IMG/VR virus record: IMGVR_UViG_3300006108_000050
Coordinates: 1 to 26,831 of that record
Strand: one strand, 5' to 3'
Origin: a virus
Length of the DNA stretch: 26,831 nucleotides
This document shows, one piece after another, positions 6,997 through 14,438 of this stretch (its first letter is position 1; each line of letters opens with the position of its first letter). The notes under the pieces were generated by a model. It was not told the DNA's origin, did no database searches, and saw only the letters and a list, made by a program, of their open reading frames with translations. Position numbers and translations under genes: made by a program.

Positions 6997-7134
6997 ATGA
7001 TTCGTCGTAATCCCATTGCTGCCAACTCTTGGAAGCGGAATCGCTGTTCTTTCATTCCCGATAAGAAGAAAGAGGAACTCAAGCAGTTTGCACGAAAGCG
7101 TGTAAATCGTGTTTTGGATGAATATGAAGATTGA
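6997..7134 (+). CDS. Small basic protein, 45 residues
   Basis: ATG 6997 lies two bases after the previous stop, with GGAGG at 6987-6991. The 45 residues are very basic (SWKRNRC, DKKKEELKQFARKRVNR) and mostly helical by composition, fitting a nucleic-acid-binding or partner-binding mini-protein. No family is recognised. Tight spacing and a strong ribosome site support it. Confidence 0.7.
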   Translation: MIRRNPIAANSWKRNRCSFIPDKKKEELKQFARKRVNRVLDEYED

Positions 7135-7146
7135 AAAGGATTTGAT

Positions 7147-7650
7147 ATGTTTGTGGTTTATGGAAAAAACCAGTGCCAATATTGTGAAAAGACCAAGGCT
7201 CTCTTGACACAGAAGGGTCTTGAGTTTACATATCTGACTCTGGATAAGGATTTTACTCGCGAAGAACTTCTGGAAATGGCACCAGAAGCAAAGTCATTTC
7301 CTCAGATTTGGCGAGAAGACGAAGGTTATCTTTTTCACATTGGTGGTTATGATGATCTAGTAGAATATCTAGATACTGCCTTTGAAGAAGATGTTGTCTC
7401 TGCTCTGAATCGTGGCGGTATTGTGGTGGTGAAGTTCAACAAGTCGGATGGATCTGTTCGCACTATGCTTTGCACCAAGAATCCAGAGACTATTGCCGAG
7501 AACTATACTGCACCTGAAAAGAAGACTGATCGGGTTCGCAAGGAATCTGCTGATGTTGTGGCTGTGTTTGATCTAGAGAAGAACGATTGGCGCAGTTTTC
7601 GTCTAGATTCTGTGCTTGAATATATTGTGGTGGAGGAAGTTCATGACTGA
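7147..7650 (+). CDS. Glutaredoxin fused to a DUF2693-like SH3-fold domain
   Basis: 167 residues in two parts. Residues 1-80 are a glutaredoxin: active site CQYC at 10-13 near the first strand, SFPQIW with the cis-proline at 52, and GGYDDL in the glutathione-binding turn. Residues 85-167 read VVKFNKSDGSVRTMLCT...VFDLEKNDWRSFRLDSV, the pattern of DUF2693-type phage proteins (SH3-like barrel). Phage glutaredoxins supply electrons to ribonucleotide reductase; the joined domain may target it to a partner. In many phages these are separate genes. It overlaps the next gene by 8 nt. Confidence 0.85.
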   Translation: MFVVYGKNQCQYCEKTKALLTQKGLEFTYLTLDKDFTREELLEMAPEAKSFPQIWREDEGYLFHIGGYDDLVEYLDTAFEEDVVSALNRGGIVVVKFNKSDGSVRTMLCTKNPETIAENYTAPEKKTDRVRKESADVVAVFDLEKNDWRSFRLDSVLEYIVVEEVHD

Positions 7651-7807
7651 ACTTCGAGGATTTGAATATTGGCGGGCTGTGATTGCTAAGTGGATTGTTA
7701 TTCATATTGCATTTAGAATCAGTCGCATCGCTGTGACACATCTTTGCCTTGAGGTGGCGGATCTTTTCAACGAAAAATATATGGAAGAAATTGAGGTGCA
7801 AGAATGA
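7643..7807 (+). CDS. Hypothetical small protein, 54 residues, possibly membrane-associated
   Basis: ATG 7643 with GGAGGAA upstream overlaps the glutaredoxin gene by 8 nt and the next gene by 4. The middle (about 11-36, AVIAKWIVIHIAFRISRIAV) is hydrophobic with spaced Arg/Lys, more like an amphipathic or weak membrane helix than a clear transmembrane one; the end is acidic. Family unknown. Confidence 0.65.
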   Translation: MTELRGFEYWRAVIAKWIVIHIAFRISRIAVTHLCLEVADLFNEKYMEEIEVQE

Positions 7808-8256
7808 GTAATATTATAGAATATGCAAAGAGTGAACTTGACCGAATTGGTATGACCGAAGATGGTGATGAATATAATGCAATGGGTCGGAATGCCATTC
7901 TTGAACTGGTAGAAAAGTTTGCAGAACAAGGACATTCTGGGTTCTCAGCATCATATGTCACTAACTGTTTGGAGAAACTGCTTCGTTGGGAGCCTCTGTC
8001 TCCACTTACTGGAGAAGATTCAGAATGGACTCTTCTTGAGTATGATGATGAAACTCGTTATCAGAATAAGCGATGCAGTCGAGTATTCAAAGATTCTGAT
8101 GGTAGAGCATATGATATTGAAGGCAAGGTTTTCTGGGACTGGTATACAAATGAAGACGGCGAAAAGAGCAAGTCTTATTTCACCTGTAAAGAAGGTCGTG
8201 TATACATTGATTTCCCTTATGTTCCTACCACTGTATATGAGGAGCGCGTATCGTGA
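7804..8256 (+). CDS. Conserved phage protein, function unknown
   Basis: 150 residues. EQGHSGFSASYVTNCLEKLL, then EPLSPLTGEDSEW, CSRVFKDSDGRAYD and GRVYIDFPYVPTT form a well-conserved pattern seen in many tailed phages with no assigned role. The N-terminal half is helical, the C-terminal half beta-rich. It overlaps both neighbours (ATGA in, GTGA out) and precedes the sugar block in the same transcription unit. Confidence 0.8.
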   Translation: MSNIIEYAKSELDRIGMTEDGDEYNAMGRNAILELVEKFAEQGHSGFSASYVTNCLEKLLRWEPLSPLTGEDSEWTLLEYDDETRYQNKRCSRVFKDSDGRAYDIEGKVFWDWYTNEDGEKSKSYFTCKEGRVYIDFPYVPTTVYEERVS

Positions 8257-9218
8257 AGGCTTTGGTAACCGGTGCCGAGGGCTATATCGGTCGTATTCTC
8301 TGTAAGATTCTAAAAGATGAAGGCTGGCAGGTCTTTGGTCTTGATCTGAAAGAACCAGTTCATTGGGAACTTGATGAGACAGATTTTCATCATTACTATG
8401 TTGGTCATTATGGAAATCCTCGACCATATATTCAGCATAAGTATGATGTAATTTTCCATCTAGGTGCTAATAGTCTACTTGGTCCATCGGTAAAGAATCC
8501 TCTGGATTATTTTGATAATAATGTTTCTGGCATGATTGATATGCTAAAGAATATCAAAAACGAACAGCCTGATACACCAATCATCTTTGCATCATCTGCT
8601 GCAACTTATGGTGATCCTAACAAGAATATTGCTCTTAAAGAAGAAGATGCTGGTTATCCTATCAACCCTTATGGTTGGAGTAAATGGTTCGGTGAACGAA
8701 TCCTAGAACAAGCCTGTGAAGCATATGGTATGCGCGCATATTCTATGAGGTTCTTCAATGTCACCGGCAGTTATGCTGGTATGGGACAGGATTTGGATCA
8801 GCCACACATTCTCACCAAGATGTGTCAGGCGTCTATAAATAATGAGACATTCTACATCAATGGCAATGATTATGCCACCGGAGATGGAACTTGTGTTAGG
8901 GATTATGTCCATGTCTATGATGTCTGTCAGGCTCTTATTGCAGCCGCAAAGGAAATACAGACAGATGCTCCAACTTCATATACCGAATATAATGTAGGAT
9001 CCGGAGTTGGTTATTCTAATCTGGATATTGCTCGTTTTGTTCGTATGTATTATGGTCTAGTTTTTGACTATGCACCTAAGCGTCCCGGCGATCCCGGCTA
9101 TCTATTCTGTGATCCAACCGCAATCAGAACGGAACTAAAGTGGGAGCCCACAGTGGATATTTTTGGTATTATTACTTCCCATTATGAACATGTAAAGGCT
9201 AAAATGAATGAATATTGA
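8253..9218 (+). CDS. NAD-dependent sugar epimerase, GalE-like
   Basis: 321 residues of the extended short-chain dehydrogenase fold. TGAEGYIG (6-13) is the NAD-binding GxxGxxG, DVIFHLGA (65-72) the second strand, ASSAATYG (113-120) carries the catalytic Ser, YGWSK (140-144) is the YxxxK pair, and DGTCVRDYVHV with the RPGDPG end is typical of UDP-glucose/UDP-GlcNAc 4-epimerases. It acts on nucleotide sugars in the cytoplasm. It is not of the HldD heptose-epimerase type by motif. The GTG start overlaps the previous stop (GTGA). It is the first gene of the sugar block and overlaps the glycosyltransferase by 11 nt. Confidence 0.85.
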   Translation: MKALVTGAEGYIGRILCKILKDEGWQVFGLDLKEPVHWELDETDFHHYYVGHYGNPRPYIQHKYDVIFHLGANSLLGPSVKNPLDYFDNNVSGMIDMLKNIKNEQPDTPIIFASSAATYGDPNKNIALKEEDAGYPINPYGWSKWFGERILEQACEAYGMRAYSMRFFNVTGSYAGMGQDLDQPHILTKMCQASINNETFYINGNDYATGDGTCVRDYVHVYDVCQALIAAAKEIQTDAPTSYTEYNVGSGVGYSNLDIARFVRMYYGLVFDYAPKRPGDPGYLFCDPTAIRTELKWEPTVDIFGIITSHYEHVKAKMNEY

Positions 9219-10218
9219 TCCTAAGTTGTGGTCACGCAACGAAATGAATGCCAACTCTAAAGGTGGTTCAGAAATGATGATGGAGGGGATTATCTCTCGT
9301 CTTGATCCAAAGTTTCACGATAAGTTCCAGTTGATACCGTCTCGCGTAAGGGAGCTTCATGATGATCGCATAAGGATATTACATGTTCATGACCTTCCTT
9401 GGGACCAGCAGCTAAGTCATCTGGCTGATGCTAATAGTCGCAATCGGTTTCATAAGATTGTGTATTGCGGAAACTGGCAAATGCAACAGTTCCAGACCCA
9501 TCTGGGTATTCCACATGACCAGAAGACTTGTGTGATTGACACCGCTATTGATCCATTTGGTCCAATCAATAAGGGTGATACAAAGGAAGAGATTCGTCTG
9601 ATCTACACCAGCACACCACAGAGAGGACTATCTATTCTGGTTCCTGTGTTTGAGGAACTCTGTAAGCACCATGATAATCTAGTTCTGGATGTATTTTCCA
9701 GTTACAAGATTTATGGTTGGGCTGAGGCGGATCAGCAGTTCGAGGAACTGTTTGATCGGTGCCGCAACCATCCTAAGATCAACTATCATGGATTTGCTTC
9801 AAATGATGTTGTTCGTGAACATGTAGCAAAGGCTCATATCTTTGCTTATCCGTCTATCTGGCCAGAATGTAACAGTCGTTCATTGATTGAAGCTATGTCG
9901 GCTGGATGTGTTTGTATCCACCCTAACTATGCTGGGTTGACAGATACATCTGGTTCTGTTACAATCCAATATAACTGGGATAAGGACCAGAATGTTCATG
10001 TTAATATGTTCTATGCCGTCCTAAATGATACCATCAATCGGATGCAAGAAACTGATATGTATCCATATCTACAGTTCCAGAAGACTTTTGCGGATTATCG
10101 GTACAACTGGGATAGGATTGCTAATCAGTGGAACGCCCTCTGCACAGCATTGCTACATGAATACGAAGGTAAGGATCTAAAGGTTCCTGCTGCACAGTTT
10201 AGTTATAGGACTTCGTGA
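9208..10218 (+). CDS. GT-B fold glycosyltransferase
   Basis: 336 residues. The N-terminal half has NSKGGSEMM (acceptor-side glycine loop) and ILHVHDLPWD. The C-terminal half has IYTSTPQRGLSILV and the donor-site motif ECNSRSLIEAMSAGC (Glu220 to Glu228, the E-x7-E of GT4-type retaining enzymes), then HPNYAGLTD. It would move a sugar from a nucleotide donor to an acceptor; neither is known. Its place between an epimerase and heptose genes suggests it uses the sugar they make. No signal peptide or membrane segment is seen, so it works in the cytoplasm or at the inner membrane face. Confidence 0.85.
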   Translation: MNIDPKLWSRNEMNANSKGGSEMMMEGIISRLDPKFHDKFQLIPSRVRELHDDRIRILHVHDLPWDQQLSHLADANSRNRFHKIVYCGNWQMQQFQTHLGIPHDQKTCVIDTAIDPFGPINKGDTKEEIRLIYTSTPQRGLSILVPVFEELCKHHDNLVLDVFSSYKIYGWAEADQQFEELFDRCRNHPKINYHGFASNDVVREHVAKAHIFAYPSIWPECNSRSLIEAMSAGCVCIHPNYAGLTDTSGSVTIQYNWDKDQNVHVNMFYAVLNDTINRMQETDMYPYLQFQKTFADYRYNWDRIANQWNALCTALLHEYEGKDLKVPAAQFSYRTS

Positions 10219-10529
10219 TGTCATATTCATTATATAGAACAAGAGATGGTGCTGGAGATAGCGGTCTGATGAGTCTTGCTCGTATTCCGGCTTTTGATCA
10301 AGATACCGGTAAGGTTGTCTCGGTAGAAGAGATTGAGAATGCCGAGCCTCGTGTTGGTGCTGTTATGCGAGTTGGTTCTCATTATGCCAGATCATATTCG
10401 GCACAGGACTGGTGGCAGACCACACCCATCACAGAGATTTTAGAAGAACGAACCGATCCAGATAATCCTGAGTATCTCTATGTCCGTTTCAAGACAGGAA
10501 ACTCTGAATATGAATGGACAAGAAATTGA
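10218..10529 (+). CDS. Hypothetical phage protein within the sugar block
   Basis: 103 residues, polar, beta-rich, with SYSAQDWWQTTPITEILEE and a C-terminal strand YLYVRFKTGNSEYEW. I recall similar small proteins in other phages but no function. ATG 10218 overlaps the TGA stop upstream by one base and lies 7 nt after AGGA; the GTG at 10215 is the alternative. The end overlaps the kinase gene by 16 nt, so it is translated with the sugar genes without necessarily acting on sugars. Confidence 0.7.
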   Translation: MSYSLYRTRDGAGDSGLMSLARIPAFDQDTGKVVSVEEIENAEPRVGAVMRVGSHYARSYSAQDWWQTTPITEILEERTDPDNPEYLYVRFKTGNSEYEWTRN

Positions 10530-11467
10530 TCCTAGCTAAAGCGCCTCTTCGCATCTCAGCGTTTGGTGGTTCATCCGACATTCCTGCTCATTATCTTCAG
10601 TGGGGTGGAGCAACGATTTCTCTAGCTATTGATAAGTTCGTATATGTTGCTGTTGGTAAGACTCCACAGAATCATATTAAACTTAATTATTCTAAACAGG
10701 AATGTGTGACTAATGTTGACGATATTCAGCATGATATTGTTAGAAATACATTAAAGTTTTTTAATATTTCTTCTAATATTGAGATTACAACCTTTGCAGA
10801 TATTCCAACTATTGGTACTGGACTTGGTGGCTCGTCAGCATTTACCTCTGCACTTATTTCTGCATTGGTGCAATATTTAGGATTAAAGCCCTATAATGAA
10901 TATGAACTTGCAGAAACTGCCTGCCACACTGAGATCAATCTTTGTGGTTTCAAAATCGGAAAGCAAGATGCATATGCAAGTGCATTTGGTGGTATGAACT
11001 ATATTAAATATCTACAGAGTGATGGTGTGATTGTTTCTAAGATGGATCCAAATGGGATTGATTCTTGCATGGTTTTAATTCCAACGAATATTCAACGACA
11101 TTCTTCTGATATTCTTGAGAAAATTGATTTTGATAAGAAGTCGCATATTATTAGAGAACTTTCTAATATGGCTGACCAACAATCTCAATATCTTCCTTCA
11201 TTTGATAATTATGGCTTTCTGCTCAATAAGGCATGGGAATTAAAGAAGCAGACAGAAAATTCAATTAGTAATCCAGAAATTGACCTTTTATATGATCGTT
11301 GCATTTCTGCTGGTGCATCAGGCGCTAAACTTCTTGGATCTGGTGGCGGTGGCTATATGTTAGCCATGACAGGTAATAAATCAAAGATTAAGAATGAGTT
11401 TTCAGATAGAGTTTGTTTAGATGTTAATATTTCTAATGATGGAGCAAGAGTAGTTTATGCAGATTAA
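10514..11467 (+). CDS. hddA: GHMP kinase, D-glycero-D-manno-heptose 7-phosphate kinase-like
   Basis: 317 residues. RISAFGGSSDIP (13-24) matches the HddA opening RISFxGGGTDxP; GTGLGGSSA (101-109) is the GHMP ATP loop; GKQDAYA (149-155) and GASGAKLLGSGGGGYML (267-283) are the C-terminal motifs. HddA phosphorylates heptose 7-phosphate at C1. The related fucokinase/galactokinase group is less likely because the glycine pattern and length fit HddA. From about 10675 to the end the codons become very AT-rich (AAT, ATT, TTA), unlike the first 50 codons and the neighbours, hinting at mosaic origin. It overlaps the SIS gene by 11 nt. Confidence 0.85.
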   Translation: MDKKLILAKAPLRISAFGGSSDIPAHYLQWGGATISLAIDKFVYVAVGKTPQNHIKLNYSKQECVTNVDDIQHDIVRNTLKFFNISSNIEITTFADIPTIGTGLGGSSAFTSALISALVQYLGLKPYNEYELAETACHTEINLCGFKIGKQDAYASAFGGMNYIKYLQSDGVIVSKMDPNGIDSCMVLIPTNIQRHSSDILEKIDFDKKSHIIRELSNMADQQSQYLPSFDNYGFLLNKAWELKKQTENSISNPEIDLLYDRCISAGASGAKLLGSGGGGYMLAMTGNKSKIKNEFSDRVCLDVNISNDGARVVYAD

Positions 11468-12044
11468 AACCCTTGTTCAATATACAGAACAACTATATGA
11501 TGCACTCAGTGGGGTAGAGCCACAACCCATTGAAGATGCTATTAAGATTCTGACCAATGCCTTCGATATTGGTATGAATATCTATTCCTGTGGCAATGGT
11601 GGTTCCGCTGCAATCTCAGAGCACCTGGTTTGTGATTGTGTGAAGGGTGTGGCGCGTGACACTCATTTCTATCCAAGAATCGTATCTCTTCCGTCAAATG
11701 GCTCTCTGATGACTGCTATCGCCAATGATATTGGATATGATGAAGTATTTGCAAAGCAACTGGAATGGTCTGCTTCGGCTGGAGAAGTTCTAATCGTAAT
11801 CAGTTCTAGTGGCAAGAGTCCTAATATTGTAAAGGCTTTGAATGAAGCAAAGAAACTTCACATGAAAACTATTGCTATTGTGGGGTTTACTGGCGGACCA
11901 TGCAAAGACTTGGCTGATGTGTGTATTCATATTCCAGCCAAGAACTATGGTATTGTAGAAGATGCCAGTCAAGCCATCATGCATTACATTGCTCAAACTA
12001 TTCGCGTTAGACATTCTGCGAGAGATGAGGATCTTATTCTGTGA
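11457..12044 (+). CDS. gmhA: SIS-domain phosphosugar isomerase, GmhA-like
   Basis: 195 residues. CGNGGSAAISEH (45-56) and VISSSGKSPNIVKAL (114-128) are the two phosphate-binding SIS loops, and the overall order matches GmhA (sedoheptulose 7-phosphate isomerase), the first step to activated heptose. Linkage to an HddA-like kinase strongly supports that role. By hand alignment with E. coli GmhA, Glu65 corresponds to Asp60 and the catalytic His180 region reads VEDASQ (167-172), with no His there; His176 follows. Activity is therefore uncertain. Soluble and cytoplasmic. It overlaps neighbours on both sides. Confidence 0.8.
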   Translation: MQIKTLVQYTEQLYDALSGVEPQPIEDAIKILTNAFDIGMNIYSCGNGGSAAISEHLVCDCVKGVARDTHFYPRIVSLPSNGSLMTAIANDIGYDEVFAKQLEWSASAGEVLIVISSSGKSPNIVKALNEAKKLHMKTIAIVGFTGGPCKDLADVCIHIPAKNYGIVEDASQAIMHYIAQTIRVRHSARDEDLIL

Positions 12045-12301
12045 CGAAAATCATACATGTCAATCGGCAACACATTGCAATGAATGCCAAGGATGGTAAG
12101 AATCGTCCTGTGTATACTATCAAGGTTGCAGGTAAAACTCGTTATGCCCGTGAAGTTATGATTGAAGGACCATCGCGATTGGTGTATGATGGAACACAGT
12201 TGAGTTGTGGCGCTCGTGCATGGATCGAAACCGAAGCAGAACTTCAACTTATTGATGAAATGTCCTTTAGAGAGGCGAGAAACTATGAAGATTGCGCTTG
12301 A
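12041..12301 (+). CDS. Conserved phage protein, function unknown
   Basis: 86 residues with a GTG start overlapping the SIS stop (GTGA). IIHVNRQHIAMNAKDGKNRP, then GKTRYAREVMIEGPSRLVYD and LSCGARAWIET are strongly conserved in many unrelated tailed phages, usually in early or metabolic regions. It is probably beta-rich and soluble. Nothing links it to sugar chemistry except position. Confidence 0.8.
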   Translation: MTKIIHVNRQHIAMNAKDGKNRPVYTIKVAGKTRYAREVMIEGPSRLVYDGTQLSCGARAWIETEAELQLIDEMSFREARNYEDCA

Positions 12302-12779
12302 CATCGATGGCGTCATTTCTGATTTCAAGATGGAGACAGAAACCAAGGAAGAGTGGCAAAAGAAGTTTCCGCACTTCGTCCAAGACGGTGGATTTCTCAA
12401 ACTTCCTGTAAAAGAAGGTGCATATGAACTTGTAGAGTTTCTGGAGATGTGTCTGGAACTTGGTGTCATCGAGGATGTGTTCTATCTTTCGTCTGCTGGA
12501 GGCATCGATCCAGAGCATCTGGCTGAGATCACCGAGCAGAAGATCCAATGGCTTCAGAATAATGAGTTTCCGGACTGGACACCTGTTGTTGTTCATCGCA
12601 AAGGACTCAAGAAGCTTTGGGCTAAAGAAGGAACCATTCTGATTGATGATCAAGAATGCAATGTGCAGGACTTCCTAGATGCAGGAGGCGATGCTATTCC
12701 ATATAGAAACGCAGCAATCACAATGGACGTTCTCAAGCTGCTATTGTGGGACGAACTGGTAGGTAAGTTTTATGGGTGA
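12285..12779 (+). CDS. HAD-superfamily phosphatase, 5'-nucleotidase-like
   Basis: 164 residues. Motif I IALDIDGVISD (Asp6, Asp8), a motif II strand ending in YLSSAGG (68-73), a Lys-containing loop HRKGLKK (104-110) and motif IV ILIDDQECN (Asp121, Asp122) give a complete HAD site. The arrangement resembles 5'(3')-deoxyribonucleotidases. In this operon it could be the phosphatase that removes the C7 phosphate from heptose 1,7-bisphosphate (GmhB role), but the zinc-binding Cys loop of true GmhB is absent, so this is inference. ATG 12285 lies inside the end of the previous gene. Confidence 0.75.
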   Translation: MKIALDIDGVISDFKMETETKEEWQKKFPHFVQDGGFLKLPVKEGAYELVEFLEMCLELGVIEDVFYLSSAGGIDPEHLAEITEQKIQWLQNNEFPDWTPVVVHRKGLKKLWAKEGTILIDDQECNVQDFLDAGGDAIPYRNAAITMDVLKLLLWDELVGKFYG

Positions 12780-13035
12780 AGATTTTGATTTTGGATTTTC
12801 CACCGTATCTGAAGAAGATTTCAAGATTCGTGAAGTCGAGGCTGCAAAAAGAGCAGCAGACAAAATAAATAATGAAGACAAAAAGAAGGCGCAAAGAGTA
12901 TTTGATGCTATTATGCCTTTGCTAGAAAATCTACAGAAAGATGCAGATGTTCGGGAATATATTTACTGGCCTGGTAGGAAAGAAAAAATCTCTTCCTTTA
13001 TCAAGAAGCTCAAGTCAATCATCGACTCTGACTAG
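12772..13035 (+). CDS. Small conserved T4-like protein
   Basis: 87 residues, acidic start (MGEDFDFGFSTVSEEDF) followed by a charged helix and IMPLLENLQKDADVREYIYW, then PGRKEKISSFIKKL. The second half matches a family found in T4-like phages (PLLxNLxxxPxxxYIxWPxR). Function unknown. It overlaps the HAD gene by 8 nt and shares up to 95 nt with the next gene. Confidence 0.75.
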   Translation: MGEDFDFGFSTVSEEDFKIREVEAAKRAADKINNEDKKKAQRVFDAIMPLLENLQKDADVREYIYWPGRKEKISSFIKKLKSIIDSD

Positions 13036-13840
13036 CTATCTGGCGCTGGTGGCTGCAATATTGCTTTCCTGCGTTTCTGGATACTTCTCTGTTGTAGGAC
13101 TGGCCACTCTATTTTCTGGTGCTTTTATTGCTGTGGTCATCATGGCTTCAACACTAGAAGGCGCCAAGGTTATATCAGCCGCATGGCTAAAGACCAACTG
13201 GAGCATCGCATCAGGATTTCTCAAAGTATATCTCACGGCCGCTGTTGTGCTTTTGAGTTTTATCACCTCGATGGGCACCTTCGGTTATCTCTCCAGGGCG
13301 CACCTGGCAACAGCCGACAATGCTCAGTTATCTCAACTACAGATTCAACCTCTACAAGACCAGATCGATCTGGAACAAAGGAAACTGAAGAACGCCCAGA
13401 CTTCTCTGGATACACTGGATCGCTTTGCTAATACCTCAGATCCAAAAGATGCTGTTTTCGTTCGTTCTCGTCAAAAAGCGGAGAGGCAGCGCATTGATAA
13501 TGAAATCGGTGATGCAACCGGAAAACTGGAGACACTCAATGCTAAGTTGCTGCCTCTCAAAACTAAACAGGCAGTAATCACTTCCGACATTGGTCCTCTG
13601 AAGTATGTTGCAGAGATGATCTACGGTAAAGATGCATCTCAGCATTTCGACCAGGCAGTCAGACTTGTCATATCGATGATTGTTTTGGTATTTGATCCTT
13701 TGGCTATTGTTCTTTTGTTGGCTGCCACAACAGGCATAAAATACCAACCTATAGTAGAAACAGTTGCAACAAAAACGAAACGCAAGCCAAAGATCGTTGA
13801 GGTGCCTGAAAACTCAATCATGAACTTTGTGGAGAAATAA
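12941..13840 (+). CDS. Coiled-coil membrane protein of T4-like phages
   Basis: Up to 299 residues. Hydrophobic segments lie at about 32-70 (probably two helices), 94-116 and 241-265; residues 125-210 are a charged coiled-coil (QIDLEQRKLKNAQTSL, RQRIDNEIGDATGKLETLN). The pattern SYLALVAA...GYFSVVGLATLF is shared with membrane proteins of T4-like and marine phages that have no assigned role. The start is uncertain: ATG 12941 or 12947 would overlap the upstream gene by about 90 nt, while GTG 13049 would cut into the first membrane helix and has no ribosome site. It is the last large gene of the coupled run. Confidence 0.7.
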   Translation: MQMFGNIFTGLVGKKKSLPLSRSSSQSSTLTSYLALVAAILLSCVSGYFSVVGLATLFSGAFIAVVIMASTLEGAKVISAAWLKTNWSIASGFLKVYLTAAVVLLSFITSMGTFGYLSRAHLATADNAQLSQLQIQPLQDQIDLEQRKLKNAQTSLDTLDRFANTSDPKDAVFVRSRQKAERQRIDNEIGDATGKLETLNAKLLPLKTKQAVITSDIGPLKYVAEMIYGKDASQHFDQAVRLVISMIVLVFDPLAIVLLLAATTGIKYQPIVETVATKTKRKPKIVEVPENSIMNFVEK

Positions 13841-13841
13841 T

Positions 13842-14012
13842 ATGGCAAAGAGTCTACTTTGTCCGGTTCCGAAATACAAGCACCGGCAATGCAAAAATGG
13901 CAAAATGGTTGCATATGAGAAGAGGCCAGGTCAAGGATGGAAAAGATGTCTAACATCGGCGGCCCTCAAAAGACACCAAAACCAAAAAAGCCTAGGTGAT
14001 AAGTTTTTCTGA
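13842..14012 (+). CDS. Small basic Cys-containing protein, 56 residues
   Basis: ATG 13842 lies 7 nt after GGAG; 15 extra codons upstream would overlap the membrane protein. The product is very basic with three Cys (LLCPVPKYKHRQCKNGKM, WKRCLTS) and a terminal His, so a small metal-binding fold is possible but not shown. Family unknown. A promoter follows 10 nt after the stop. Confidence 0.65.
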   Translation: MAKSLLCPVPKYKHRQCKNGKMVAYEKRPGQGWKRCLTSAALKRHQNQKSLGDKFF

Positions 14013-14022
14013 AAAAAAGATG

Positions 14023-14051
14023 TTGACATATTTCCTGTTATGATCTAAAAG
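14023..14051 (+). promoter_or_regulatory. Probable early promoter, TTGACA with TAAAAG
   Basis: TTGACA 14023-14028, 17 nt spacer, TAAAAG 14046-14051, the same TAAAA-type -10 as at 227 and 14410. A better-looking TATGAT at 14039 is too close (10 nt). Confidence 0.55.
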
Positions 14052-14075
14052 GAATCATGACGAAAGGAGATTGTC

Positions 14076-14243
14076 ATGAATAACCCAGTTGTGGCATATT
14101 TTGGTGAACAGGCCGTCAAACAGGCCATAGGAGCCTACCTCAAGAAACGCGGTGTCAACGAGAAGAATCGGGATTATCTGATTGCTCTCGCTCCGGCTGA
14201 GTTCCTTGAGGTTGTTTGTGCTTTTATTGAGAAGGATGTTTGA
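14076..14243 (+). CDS. Hypothetical small helical protein, 55 residues
   Basis: ATG 14076 follows AAAGGAG (14063-14069). The product reads as two to three helices (YFGEQAVKQAIGAYLKKRG, then PAEFLEVVCAFIEKD) without membrane segments. No family recognised. First gene behind the promoter at 14023. Confidence 0.7.
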   Translation: MNNPVVAYFGEQAVKQAIGAYLKKRGVNEKNRDYLIALAPAEFLEVVCAFIEKDV

Positions 14244-14244
14244 T

Positions 14245-14400
14245 ATGCTGCCTTTTGTTCTGTTTATCGTTGGTCTACTGACGATGTGTGTTCCTGAAGA
14301 TGCTGGACTTCTTCGGTTTGTGGTTCAGGGAGGAATCGGACTGATTCTCTTCGAACTTGGTGTCGCGCTGGCGAATGAATATGATCGTCAGGAATATTGA
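14245..14400 (+). CDS. Small membrane protein, 51 residues, two helices
   Basis: ATG 14245 is one base past the previous stop with GAAGGA 8 nt upstream. Two hydrophobic stretches (about 2-16 LPFVLFIVGLLTMCV and 22-43 LLRFVVQGGIGLILFELGVALA) end in a polar tail NEYDRQEY. It should sit in the inner membrane. Function unknown. Confidence 0.65.
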   Translation: MLPFVLFIVGLLTMCVPEDAGLLRFVVQGGIGLILFELGVALANEYDRQEY

Positions 14401-14409
14401 TTTTATCTC

Positions 14410-14438
14410 TTGACATAGGAAGCGAATCAGTCTAAAAA
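14410..14438 (+). promoter_or_regulatory. Early promoter, TTGACA with TAAAAA
   Basis: TTGACA 14410-14415, 17 nt spacer, TAAAAA 14433-14438, upstream of the hexapeptide-repeat gene. Confidence 0.6.

Noticed and set aside
8834-8841. TATAAATA inside the epimerase gene
   Set aside because: It matches the T4 late box, but lies in mid-gene with no gene start within 300 bases.
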